64,000 nucleotides of DNA, taken from contig NMRA01000853.1 of NCBI GenBank assembly GCA_002633005.1, positions 47,933 to 111,932 on the forward strand, written 5' to 3'. Below are positions 36,863-50,440 of this stretch, piece by piece. This DNA is from Phoronis australis (Eukaryota; Phoronida; Phoronidae). Below the pieces are notes generated by a model. The model searched no databases, was not told the DNA's origin, and was given only the letters and a program-made list of their open reading frames with translations. The position numbers and the translations under genes are program-made. The stretch's first letter is position 1, and every line of letters starts with the position of its first letter.

Positions 36863-39800
36863 GTTTGAAAAGTTAATTCAAAATTAATTATTTGTTGTCA
36901 TATAATCGGTGTTACTTTCAGAAAGCATTTTGGGGATTATTGTTGGACGAGATAGATTTCTTGAAGTTCCTTAGCTTTCACCATAGCTGTAAACAAACAA
37001 AATCTCAGTGTTTTGAGGACTTTTCAAAAAGAAACACCAATTACCACAGTTGTCCTCCAGAGATTCGTTGAAATCAAAGCCGTTGCCTTTACCATAAAGA
37101 GACCGTTAAAAGACCTGCAACTTAACGCGTTGGTTTTGAGGCTCAGCGGTAGCGTGTCCGGTTGTTACTACGGTAGTAGTAGATTCGATTCCATACTGCT
37201 TCTAATTTATATGAAGTTTCTTTTCTAGCAGAGAATCTCCCCTGGAGGCTCACTTCCTTCTTCCTTGTGTACTCAATATAGAAGATATGAAATAGCATCG
37301 TTCGTTTCCCCTACATTTCTTTAATAGTAATAGCAGAAACACGTAAAAACGTTTAGGTATAATGAGATATCTTTTAGATACAATTCACTTATCTAAGTAT
37401 CACCGATAACAAGTTACAGGCAAGCATGTTTAATCTGGCCTTCCAATTTATATATGAATGAGTTTTACTTGTGTGCTACTACCATATTCTATCGAGAATC
37501 TATTTCAGCTAGGAAGGTCCCAACGAGACCAAAACTTTTTTTTGTCTTTACAAGTCCAGAGTTCACTCAGATTTGCATAGGTCCTCCCACTGCCCTGCCA
37601 TACAGCAAATCAATGGGTGAAAATCTTGTGCATCACTCTCGGACTTCCCGCCCTTTTGCGATCGTCTCGTCTCCTGGTAGATGTCACAAGATCTGCTCAA
37701 TAGAATCCCTTCAGATGCCACTCCTAGCCAATACAAGTTGCTGGTGGTACGGTCAGTTGTCTTCCTAACACCGAGATATCCTCCGTGGGTAAGCCTCGTT
37801 ACGGCTTAATAGGCACGACAACTTGTTTCACGTCATCTCCATCCTTATTCTTGAACAGCCGATACAGTATCCCTCGCTTGACCTCCATCAGCCTCTGGTC
37901 TGTCATTCGACTTTTGCTTCTGCTTGACCCCAGAGCTATTTTGAGGATAATCTTCTTCCTAGACTTCCTTGAACTGTCGAAGTTCCATGTCCTGTGTGGA
38001 ATGGGACTTCGGTCTTCTAGACTTTTTCGAACACGTATCAACCCATATGTTAGGAATTTTTTAACATATTTTTGGGTGTTAAAATCAAGTTGTTGTTAAT
38101 TTGATTTCTAAGCACTGATATTTTAAGTAGTATTTACATATACCCGTGAATTAAAATTTTAAAAATGCCTGGTAAATGGATCCAATCCAATACTTTGTGT
38201 TACAGACAGCGGACACCACTCTTCCAGCGGACACCAGGCCAACAACGTCTTCAACGAGCATGCCCACTGCGCAATCGCCGCCCTGTAACGAAACAAAGAA
38301 AATAGCAGGTATGACCAAAAGCTTTTCACAAATGGGTCCTTTAAATCGCGCTGACTGCACGTTTCGGGATACAACCCTTCAGAAATATGGTTGAATACTC
38401 TCGAGGAACAGGGACTAGGTGGGATATCTGCAACTAGGTATCTAGGTAATAGTGAACATTTTTCATCTGTTCACAGGACGTTGTCAGTAGTCGATGTGCG
38501 CTTTAATCCTGTAAATACAATGCTATTTTCCAGTCACCACGGTGGAACACTCAAAATTGTACGATGACACGTGGCTTACCTCAATTTCTAAATGCCAGTT
38601 TACAATCTTTGTAATTGGCCCAATATGTTGCCCTCCCAGCAGAACTATTGGAGAAGGATAATGTCAGTACACTATTTTCTAGATTTAGGTTATAAAAGCT
38701 ACATTTCTTGTCCGATTTTCAAAATTCAAACACCTAACCATGTGCATCCAATTATTACGTTACTAAAAACTATCTGATGGATATTCAAAAACACTATTGT
38801 CGTCCCGAATGTTTATAACTATGTTTGAGATGTTCAAGTTCGCACCTGATTACCCAAGTTAATCTCCAAACGATTATAACATCAGCAGAAGGTGGATGCT
38901 CTCTTTGAAGCTAGCGGCAGGTATGGTTATCCTACCGGTCAAATTGAGGCGAGGGTGTCGATCACGTAGGATTCATTTCATGACAGAGTTACAGTCGACA
39001 TCCAGAATTTGACGAGGTTTTGTCATAGGTCATGCTTATTCCTACACTAAATTTTTGACTAAATTTTTGTCTAAATTTCACCTGCTGTGTACCATTTTTG
39101 AAAATTAGCAGACATGTAAGAGTTATTTCGCAAATTTGAAAACATTTGCTGGGCCTTTGAGGCCATTTTGAACGCTGACAAGTCAGCTGCAATGCAGAGG
39201 GGTAATCTTACCGTGATGTCGGAAATAATTTTCACGGTAGCCTCTACATTTTGAGGGTATAAATTCAAATAACAGGCACTATGAGCCCAGACGTTTCGAA
39301 AAGTAGACAACAGCCAGTCCTAACCTATTCTATTTAGTCTGCAATGCGAGAAGAAATACAGGTGCAACTTCATAATGTACAGATACTTTTGCAGATTTCA
39401 AGTTCAAAGTCGACTTGTGGGCCAAGTACCCAGACCCAAAGACGTTTCCGAAGGCTGATATGTGGAAAAAGGCGGGGTTTGATAAGAATTACGGAGACAC
39501 ATGTGGGATGAGATTTAGCTACACCCTTTACCAACTGGGTGAGTAGAAACTCATGGTCGAGTGATGCATTTATAATCACGTTCTGAACTCGAAATTGGTC
39601 AATTAACCAAGTCAATAATATAGAAATATAGATCGATCACGAGCGTAATATCAGGTGTATAGAGCAAGGGAGAGTAATGTTGCCGGTTGCCTGACACTGA
39701 TTTTTGATTGGTAAGTCATTTCAAGCTTTGATGAGCTGCCATCCACTGCTCGGTAAGTTTAATTACGAGCTCAGGATTATCATGCCAATATTTGTATGAT

Positions 39801-42800
39801 GACACTTGACTCATTCCATTTCTTACTGATGCCTGCTATTTAGTGAGCCTTGGGTCTTGATAGGCAACTGACCTATCGTCAGGATTGTGAGTAGCGGCTT
39901 AACTGAACAAGCACAACGCAATATTCTTGACACACCTTCGTCTGCGTGGAACTTGCGATAGGTCATTTACGATGGTTCATAAACCAGTAGGCAGCAGTTG
40001 GAAATGGATGCGAATCAAGTTTCATAGTACAATTATTCCAATGATAATCCTGAACTCGTAAACAAAGCTAACGAGCGCAGAGGCCGACAGCACACCGAAG
40101 CTTGAAATAACATACCGATCTAGCATCAACATGGCTAGATCTAAGTGTAATTTTGCACTCCTTACGAAGTCAATGGCGGTTAACTTCCTTCACGTATCTT
40201 CCCAGCGCCCTCATGTGACCGGAACAAAAACTTTTATCAGTGACAAAATGGCAACGCATCGGCAGAAATTCTTGGTTCGTTTTTTCTTTCGAAATTCCAA
40301 TCACAAAAAGAAAGGAAAGTTTTTGTTCGGTAATCAATGATATCGTTTGCGTGCAAGGGTCAGCGCCGAAAAATAACCGAATCGGGCGTTTTTTAATCCA
40401 CTTAATGGTCAAAAGTCCTCACGCTTTGCTTAATTTGTTCATGTCATTGCGTGTAAAAGTTAACAACGGATAAACGAAAATCTTCTGTCACTAGAAAATT
40501 TGTTAAGTTTTTACTATCCTATTTTAACTTGAGATAGCTATTGACTTTGAACTTTGTCTTCGTTAGTGACAAGATGGCGACGAATTGCTAGAAGCTCTGG
40601 CAGATTTTTGTCAACCACAGAATATTGGTTACAGTAACTTTTTAGTAAAAAGTCCATTGGCAATTTGAACGTGACTAAATGTGACTTCTCTTCGCTCAAG
40701 CCACTGTTTGGGCGTGCTGAACAACAGATCCACCCTCCCAGTCTTCCGCCACTTGAAAAACAATATCGCCATTGGCACTGTGTAGATGTCTACTGTTCAA
40801 ATTCACTTTGAAATAGACGTTGGGTTCGGTACTGTAGTGTATTACTAATAATTACTAAGAAAAGAGTATATTTCTACTTAACTAAAAAACACGTGATCCC
40901 CCGGAAGCCACCGCTACCAGAGACTTCTCGTGGTGATCTCACAAACTAGTGAGCAGGGTATGCCACAGGTACAGCGCGTATTTAGGCCCGTAGCCAGGGG
41001 GATTCGGGGGGCTCGATCGAACCCCCTCCAGGGGGTAGGGTCGAGCCCAAGCATATCCGTTACGCATAGGATATAGATGAGCAACAATATCAACAAAACT
41101 GTTGCAGTTATTACTGGTACCACTTAATACACTAATTAATCAAGCTGTTAATAATTTCAAAATTGGTTCGGAATCCAAGTGGCTAATGTATTTCGGTACC
41201 ATTTAAGAGGTTCATGCAGACGACGATTAGCGGACTCTTTGCGCGTGGAGTCTGTAACATAGGGTAAGACGGGCCTTAGAACTAAATGTCTATACCTACA
41301 TGTATATAGCAACGAGATGTCTCAAAAATTGTGTGGAAACAGCTTAAAAGTTGTCAACTATCAAAATAACAGAAGATATTAGGTTTGTTAACTGATTTTT
41401 CTTTATAGCTGCCAGCATATAGTGATGTGCAGGATTTTTTAATTTTCGAATTGAAAGTTTTCGTCGAATATGTTGTTCATCTAGTGCATGCTTTGGTTGT
41501 GGATTGGTGGATCTTTTAAATGCAATACACATAACTTTAATAGGAAGTCCTCTGTCGTTGCTCAAAAAGCAGAATTTCACTTCATATGTACCGTGTTTTT
41601 GTGCACTGACAAAGTCCCGCCGACGAACATGCTCACATCATTCGGTAAAAGTAGGATTAGACTTAATAAAAATTTTTGTTCAACGAAATTTTCGTCAATG
41701 GTGCACAACCTCGCAGACTTCATACGAACAACAAACTTGATGGAAGAGATTTCCACAATTACATATTACTGCTCCTAAGGTTTACTATAGTAAAACCATG
41801 TTCACAAGTCCCCCCCATTCCGTGCTATGCGCATCTACAATCGTGGTTTGCGCAAATGCTTACAACCGGACAAAATGTTGCCCCCCCCTTGCGATATTCT
41901 AGATCTGCCACTGGTATCTGCTAATGAGGTGGCACTGACATTCATAAACTACTGTACTTGTGTATAGTAACCATTTAAAGGGTGTGCAAAAATTAACAGT
42001 TCTTAAATTATTGATTGCATTGTTTGCAAATGAGCTCAGTTCCAATCATTCACAATGATATCGCGATTCTTCAATCTAAAACGATTCATTTTCAAAACAG
42101 GGACAACATCGTGGACACGGAGGTATTTTATTTGAGGCGACTTACGGGCAGCTTTAAATTTGGAAAGACAGGACGTGACTCTCTCACTTGCTTTAGACTT
42201 GCAGGGGTAGGGTAGCCTGCAACATTTAGTTCCGATCCGGCCATGGCGCTTGTTTCCGTTATTGTGGGTGAGGTTGAAGCGCTGCGGATAAACTTTTCAG
42301 TCGCGATGTGGAATGGTGTAATCTTGACATGGATTTGTTGAATGTGTCGTGGTTCATAAGTCGTCAATAGTCCTACTTCACATTCTTTTCAAAATGAAAG
42401 TACGCATTGATTTTTCCGTATTCATAAGAAACGTTTTTGGACCCCACATTCGCGTAGGCAAGAAACCCAAACAGTTAAAGTTTATTAATATCAGGGCGTT
42501 ATTCTCGGAATCATAATCATTACTAGGTACGCCACTGCGTCTAAACCAGCTGTTCCCATCTCCCGAATCGATATGAGCAACTTTAGTAACCTGACAAAAA
42601 TTTCTTTACGTCATTCTCGGACTACATGAGTCCTTGCGAGTACGTTGGGTTCGAAAGTTCAGCAGAGGGTAACGCTATGTAATCCAGAAAGAGAACTTTG
42701 TGAACCACAATACATCCGAACTTGGGTTCTGTTTTTTGCAAATAAGCGTCATATGCCATCCTCACTTTTGGATTGGCCTACCAATTCCATCTTATCTCAG

Positions 42801-45800
42801 GAAAATGGAGCCGCCAAGAGTCATCACCGTGTATACGTTTTTCCCTTCTGCCGGGTTTAGCTGCCTAAGTGTGCTACAAAAAAATGGCGGACGTTTGCGA
42901 AATATGATCAAAAGGTCCACCATTTAAGAAATTCGAACCACCCACAGAGCAGTGCTGGCTACGGGCCGGGAATAAAATTATAGTTCGGTCAAGTTGCACG
43001 CCATGTTCAAAACGCGCTTTATCGGCACGACCAAGCATTGGCTTACTGCAATACTCCAAGAAAATGTCGTTAAAACCGTCAACGAAACAAATAGTATGTT
43101 TTCGACTGAAGTCATCAATTGGATCATTCTTTTAAAAAAATTCAGTATCATCGAAACGAAAATGCATCCCTCACTACAATTTTTGAAGAATATCAAATTT
43201 GAGTGAAGCAGTATAACGTTGTTGCAACTTTTGTGGTGAATTCTGGGTCACTTGGATCAGTCCTTTTTGGACGACAGCGGCACGAGTTACGAATTTCAGC
43301 AATATTTTACATTAAAGTTTAATGAGACATGAGTTTGACTACTGTTTAGTGTGAGTCAACATTTTTCACTACAATTTAATCACTCAGATGTTTCTAATTG
43401 ACTGATAAAAGCCCACAATTCCGTTACCGGCAGCATGACGACTCCCTCCTTCTCTCCCTTCCTGCCTCTCTCCTTCCGTGTTTCTGTCAGAAAGGTAGAT
43501 TTAGTTCTTTTGAACATCCACGCTGACATTTTCATTGTTCTAAAGCTTGCGGGATTTAGTTAAACGCTATAACAGTTACCACAACCAGTCAATAACTTCT
43601 GCGACGTATTTTCATTATCATATGGTAAAAGCCTTTGAACTTCAATTTTGAGAACAAGTTGTTATTATTTCTTTTTATTCAGACAGTGGCGGATCTACGG
43701 GGGGGGGTTCAGGGGGTTTAAACCCCCCCCTCGGGCCAGGACCCAAAAATTAAAAAAACAAAAAACAAAACAAAAACGTCTCCAGCAAAACAAAAACGCC
43801 GGCACCGCCAGCGTGTGTAAACCCCAAGTAAACCAACCTGGAAAAAAATGAGGGGGGGTTCACTCTGAAAATATATTTTTTGCATTGTGAATTGCTGTTA
43901 TGAAAATCAACGCGTTTCGAGTCTTCGTGGCTCATCGACAAAACCCCGGAGATCAATTGTGCGCGCGCTTCCGACGACACTTCTGAAGTAGCCAAGCATT
44001 TTAGATGGATCCACCGCTGAAAGAGCAGCTCTATAGCTGATTTCTTTAGATAACTAGCTTCTTTACTCTAAGATATGTTTTGATTTGATTAGGGAAATAC
44101 TGTGGTGCCCCAACCCTGATATTCAGGCGAATTGACGTGCAACGTTTTTACCTCATCTGTCATGCCGTGTCATCGTATTACACCCCACACGTTTGAAACT
44201 CGAATTTGAGTGGTGTACAGTAAAGTTGTCTTGCGCAATATCATACGGTGTACATGTACATGTAATACTTTTGAAAAAAACTTGTTTTCCGAAGAATTGC
44301 TATTGTGGCGGGCGCCGTGGTCTGGTCGCGAGTCTGTTTGAAGATGCACTCTAACAAGTTTTGTCTATACAAGGAATGACCAAGGGGGCACTCACATTGA
44401 CAAAGTGACCGCATTCGCGAACAGTTTACAGTACCAGAAATTGCGGGGAGCCTGTATTTTCACAACAAAGTCTTGCGGGACTCGTGCGATGTTCAATGGG
44501 CCTCCTAAGGAGCCCTAGTGCCGACCTCAACACCTACCGTCTTTCTACCTGCAATAAGCACCACTGCCGTTTTCTATACTGGGAATTTCCGCAGAAAGGC
44601 CCAACCGACGAAACGCCCATGCTCATGGGCATTTATTTGATGTTTGTACTTCGGGTTTCAAGCGTTCAGACACTGGGACGTTTATTTCGAAAATTGCAAG
44701 AGATGCAAATGGGTCCTGGGATACATCGTCAAGGTTTGAAGTAGTCCATGATGAACGGATCAAATTTAGTTGCGCATGCTGTAAGTCTTTTGAATGGACT
44801 TGGTAACCTCAGGGGGCTTAGTGCCAACTGAGCTGCGAAACGAGATGCTGACAATGTAGAGGCGTACAAGCTCATTGACACAGCAGTTGACGAAGTGCAA
44901 GCGTTGGGAACAAACGTCGAAGATGTCTGGGTAGAATGGTTCCAAGAGCAGCAAACCATTGGATCCGATGTACAGATTCCTCGGCAGTCTAGACAACAGA
45001 AAGATAGGACCAACGTTCCTGGAGAAACACCCAGGTAATAAGTTATAATTATACACAGTTTGTAATAATGTCGGTTTTTTATGCTTGTGTACAATGAAAA
45101 CGAAATAGAAATTATTTTTGGACATGCCAAATTTACCCAGTACAGCAGAGGGTCTACGAGAGCACAGAAACTGATTCTGGTTTGTATTTCCACTTGAGTC
45201 TATCTGCTTCATATCCAAAATCTTATTTCACGTAGTGCGTAGTTAAATCTGTACTCCATACTTGTTTCTTCCAGTGAGTACTACAGAACGGTGCGAAAAC
45301 CCTTCCTAGACAACCTCTCGCAGCAGTTACCACCAGATGTATGAACTACACGTATGAGCATCCACTGGGGATTAAAAAGTGTCTAGAGAGAAGTTTTCAA
45401 TTCAAAATTTTTCGCAAAGTACGCTTTAGGTCTCGCGACGGACCAGGCCAGCTTGATTTGTGTAGATATCGAGTTTCAGTGTACTTCTGGTCCCTCGGCG
45501 AACTAGACTTGTGATGTTTTTTACCAAAGTGTGCTTTGTAAAACTATTTATCTCAGCCAGTACTGTTTGGTCCCGCGACAGATCGACTATTTTATAGGGA
45601 TAACAACCAGAGGTGTACTTTTGGTCTCGTGACGGACCAGGCCAGAGTTTTTGTGTACTCTCAGTGTACATCTGGTCCCTCTGCGAACTGCTCCTGTGTA
45701 TCTTTTCATCACGGTGTAGGCCTACAGAGTGTCATGGTTTCGTGAAACTGTTTTCAGATGATTTGTTTCCTGATACATTTGACGTTTTTCAATTGTTGTC

Positions 45801-48800
45801 AACGTGATTCAGCTTAATAAAGTGATACTTAATTGTTTTTGTCGCTTTTAGTAATAAACTATGAGCTGAGAGCACCATCGTTCGCCAGTTTTTCTCGTAA
45901 CGAGACAGAACACACGTTTATTTCCGGACTAACAGTACAGGTCTTCGTTCTTAAACAGCTTGAGGCTGTTGCGATCATCTTATATTCAAGTTTTTACGCC
46001 CCGTCGGTGCTCCTTATGCTCTTGAATATTTGGTAATTTGGTAGTTGTCTAAGCCCCTGTGCACAAATCACACTTTTTCGTATGCTAAAAAGGTGCGTGT
46101 AAGCAGATGTTCCAACAAAAAATTTTGCTGGTGGTGTGACTCATACTCAGATGTGCACAAATACGGTTTCACGAAACTTATGAGCCAAGTTCATGTGAAG
46201 AAATCGAGAAGGGCTTTTAATTATCTTAAGAAAAATTCCTGTTAAGTGCCAGAAACGTACCAGGATGCATGGAAATTTCACTGTTTGGCTAGAAAAATAA
46301 AAAGTTATCTTAAACGGGAGGGAGGTTTACCCCCCTCCCGACCTCCCCCCGCTCGGCGCTACGCGCCTCGGATTCGACCTTTGCGGGAATCCTACTGAAA
46401 ACGTAGATCCGCCACTGTTCAGAAATATTTTTGTTACCCTTTTCGGATCCATAACGGTTTCCCCAGTTTCACTGACAATTGGCCCTTGATGATTTCATTT
46501 CTAAATGTTCACAGGTATGCTAACCTTTTCAATTCCTATTGTTGGCCTGTCTTTTTACTCCCATACCCACATTTCTAAGGCTCAAAATTCCTGGGCCGCA
46601 ATGTTAGCTGTCTCCCCGGCCTGGTGCTAACACCAGTTTTAATTAATTTCCTAATACTGTTAATAATAATTAAACATATCCGTATGGGTAGGTTCGAATG
46701 GAAGCCTTCTTAGTTTAGACGATATTTTACAGGCTACAAGATATGCATCACGAAAGCTGATAATTGTAACTGGTCAGGCTTTAAGAACAACCAAGGTAAA
46801 AAATACATAATCAGGGCTGACACTTGGCATTGTTACCTGATCAAGATCTTCAAAAAGCCACTCTGTGTAAAGAAAAAAGAAAAATTAGCGGTAAGTTATG
46901 CAGATTTAACAGCTACAAACATGGCAAGTCATAGAAGCTGATACGCGCACTTTGATCACTCAAATTGCCCGTTGTGAGAATGCCTCAGTGTCTTTGGAAT
47001 TCAAGTCCAGGGCACTTGACAATGGCACAACTTAACAGTTAAAAAAATAAAATAGTATTCCAGATCTTCCTGCTTGCCGACCGCTTGATGACGACTAGCT
47101 GTATTTCTCTCGGTTTAGCTGACTTAAAAGAACGTAAACTGATTTCGCCTTTCTGTTCTCATAATATAGATCGCATAATATTCCTTACCGTGATAAGTCA
47201 TATTTCCATTACCAACTTAAACCACAGGCAATGCGTACATGTATGGTGGGCCGTTGAGGGGAAAGTGTCGCCGTAAAACTACGCTCGAAATTACGAGCGT
47301 AAATTAAATTGCAGGAGTGTCGCCGTACAATTACGCTCGTAAATTATATGGGGAAAGTTTCGTCGTAAAATTACGCTCGTAAAGTACCTTATGAACGTTC
47401 CAAATTTAAACCAATCAGTAATGACCTAACATACACGACTGTTGCTGGGCAGCTCGTTCTTGCACAATGGTTGACAGGGCAGCAGCGATTTGATCCGCCA
47501 TGATTCAACGCTCGTATCATAGACATGGAATAAATATTTCCATGAGCGCGCGCGATCTTGGATTGTAAAACCCAACGTCATTGGCTAAGAGTTTAAACTA
47601 AATTACGCTCGTAATTTTACGGCGTAATTAACGGCGTAAATAACGGCGTAATGTACACAATTACGCTCGTATTTTTCCGGCGACACTTTCCCCCCAGCGG
47701 CCCATCATATAGATGTGCTATTTTCGTTTGCGCAATTTTGGAGCTGGTCATCACAATGAATTCAGAAGCACTTTCTTGAGTAGCTGATGGTTCGATGTTC
47801 TTGTTGGTTACGGAAATCAAACTCTATCACTGCAAGGAATTCTTAGTAGCCGACTTCATAGAATTTAACATCCTAATTCGATTTTCGGTTTTCAACCATC
47901 TAAACAGGAATTTACACGGGTGATGAAGATTTATTTAATGCGGCAGCAAAATCAACTATTTTGTTATTTCACTCTACAGTATAGAAATGTTAAAGAAATT
48001 ATATCAAAATTATGTCTCACTCTTTTGACTGCTACGAGTTTTCGATGGACTCAGTTGGCAATATTTTTCAGGGAAAGAAAGGAATCATTACGTTCCGCCA
48101 TTGTTCCTGGAAGAATAACCCTAAGCATCCCACGGGGCATATCGACTTGTGGGACGGCAAGAAATGCAGAAACAAGTGTTACTTCAAAATGTGTAAAGAA
48201 TATTGCTTATTTGAGATCTCCAAACAAAAGGACTTCAGTGAGTATCTTTAAAAACAAGTTAACTGCACAATGGCAGAAAGATTACAAGTCTGAATATTTG
48301 TTGGCCACTCATGAACCTGAATTAACAATGCCTACAAAGTTTTGATGATGCCTATTTGATTCTTGCAATTTACTGTATTCACAGAACCCAAGTTTTATGA
48401 ATTCTGGAAGAAGTATCCGAATTTGAATATAACGAGGCCTGAAATGTGGAAAAAAGCAGGGTTTGATGAGAAGCACACACAATGGGACACCTGTGGTCTG
48501 AGGTTCAGTTACGCCGTCCACAGTTTAGGTAAGTGCCTCTACTGCATCGACAACCAGTTGGAGTTATATCACGTGGAGCACATACCCGTTAAATATACAA
48601 CTGGCTTTAGTGAATTCATTGATGAGGCGAGTAAAATTGTTAGTCTCTCCAAAGATGCGCTGGTTAAAGTAACGGAAACCTTCGTGAAGCCCTTTAGATT
48701 TCATAAAACAGCCCAACCGTATTTTCTGAATCCTTGATACCTTCAAGAAGAACCGCCTTTTCTGTAAAATTGTCATTTTTCATTTGAACATGTATTTCTT

Positions 48801-50392
48801 AACAAAATCTATACTTGGGTTGCTCCATGTTTGATTTTCTATGTATTTGGCATTTGGTCTTATTGTCAGCACCCGAAACTTTTTCTCAGTTTTCTCTGTT
48901 GAGCTGAGTATTGGCTATGGTTTCTTGTCATATTTTGATGTAAGTTTCCATACAGTTAGCTGTCTGGTTAGCAAATGATCATTATTCTTCACGTGATTCG
49001 ATGCAATTCAAACTGACCTAAACAACTTTTGAAGAAGTGTAGAAAACCATGCTCTTTTTAGCCTGGTATTGAAGCAAATGCAAATCCCCACAGCCTTCCC
49101 GTTTTGTGACATTCACGGATAGTTAGAAGTTTTGAAAATCAAATGGTTTTGTTATTGGAATTGAATTTTTTGTTCATCCATTTTAAAAGAAAATACAGGA
49201 ATAGTGAACATTCAGCGATGTTTATCACATTTTATGTTGTGAACAGTTCAAAGCGCTGATATTTACAACTCGTTCCCAGTGAAATTACTCCTGTCGTTTC
49301 TTATCTTACTGCAGGCTACACGATTGGCATCACGAAAGCCGATAATTGTGGCTGGTCGGGTGTTAAGAACAAACACGGTCAGAAATATATCATCAGGAAG
49401 GACACCTGGCATTGTTATCTGACGAAGATCTTTAAGAAACCACTGTGTGTGAAAAACAGAGCAAAGTTGCTGGTAGGTCTTATATACATCAATAACATCT
49501 TCTGTCTTCAGCAGTTGTCATTTTCTCTGAAGTAATTGACTTTTTTATGATAATTATGTGTATGCGTGTCAGTGTGGAGTTTTAACACCAGAAGTCATTG
49601 CGTGCTATTGCGACATCGGTTGTTTTGTTTAACCAAACCGTAATTACAATGTTACTGAAAGTATGCATACCTCACACTGCTGGTCGCTAAATGTTTTCCA
49701 ACGACTTATTTGACATGTTTTCAGGGAAAGAAAGGAATCATTACTTTCCGATACTGTTCCTGGAAAATTAACCCTCAGAGACTTACGGGACATATCGACT
49801 TGTGGGACGGCAAGAAATGTAGAAACAAGTGTTACTTCAAAAAGTGTAAAGAACATTGCTTTTTTGAGATCTCCAAAACAAATAAATTCGGTGAGTAAAT
49901 TAAAGGTCAAGTTAACTGCACAAATGGCAGAAAGGTTACAAGTCTGAATATTCATTAGCCACACAGGAACCTGAACAATGCCTTCAAATTTTATATGATA
50001 TCTATTACTCTTGTGGTTCTTTTGTTTTTCCAGAACCCTGGCTTAATGAAGTCTGGAAGAGGTATCCAAATCCAAATAATAGGAAGCCCGCAATGTGGGA
50101 AAAAGCAGGTTTTGATCAGAAGTACCTGTCATACTGGGATACCAGTGGTCTGATGTTTAGTTACGCCATCTATCGTGTAGGTAAGTGCATCTAATGTATT
50201 TCCAACCAGTTAGAGTTATATCACGCGGTACGCGCATTTGTTAAATGTTAAACTGTCTGAACGGTAGGACATCTGTTGGCTCGTTTGTTGACTTACCTAC
50301 TGCCCTGCTGCACCTGTACAATGTAGGCGTAGCGAGGGTTGCCGTTCTGAGCAACACTTTGCATGTCAGTGACCTTTGAATGACTGTGTGTG

Positions 50393-50440
<48 letters not shown>

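Larger units (their letters stand above)
39395..48237 (+). other. Dae4 domain 1 (exons A1, B1, C1)
   Basis: Exon A1 (39,395-39,538) encodes DTCGMRFSY with Cys87. B1 (46,733-46,890) encodes ADNCNW and YIIRADTWHCYL. C1 (48,072-48,237) encodes GKKG, GHIDLWDG with His174, and the CRNKC loop (Asn185). The A/B intron is 7.2 kb and holds several transposons; the B/C intron is 1.2 kb and holds a MITE. Both catalytic residues expected for Tae4 Cys/His activity are present. In the loop where, as I recall, bacterial Tae4 has its catalytic Asp between two disulfide-bonded Cys, this domain has Asn. Confidence 0.85.

Noticed and set aside
47920-48345. 141-codon plus-strand frame
   Set aside because: It overlaps exon C1 in the wrong frame; the supported frame carries the GKKG and GHIDLWDG motifs.
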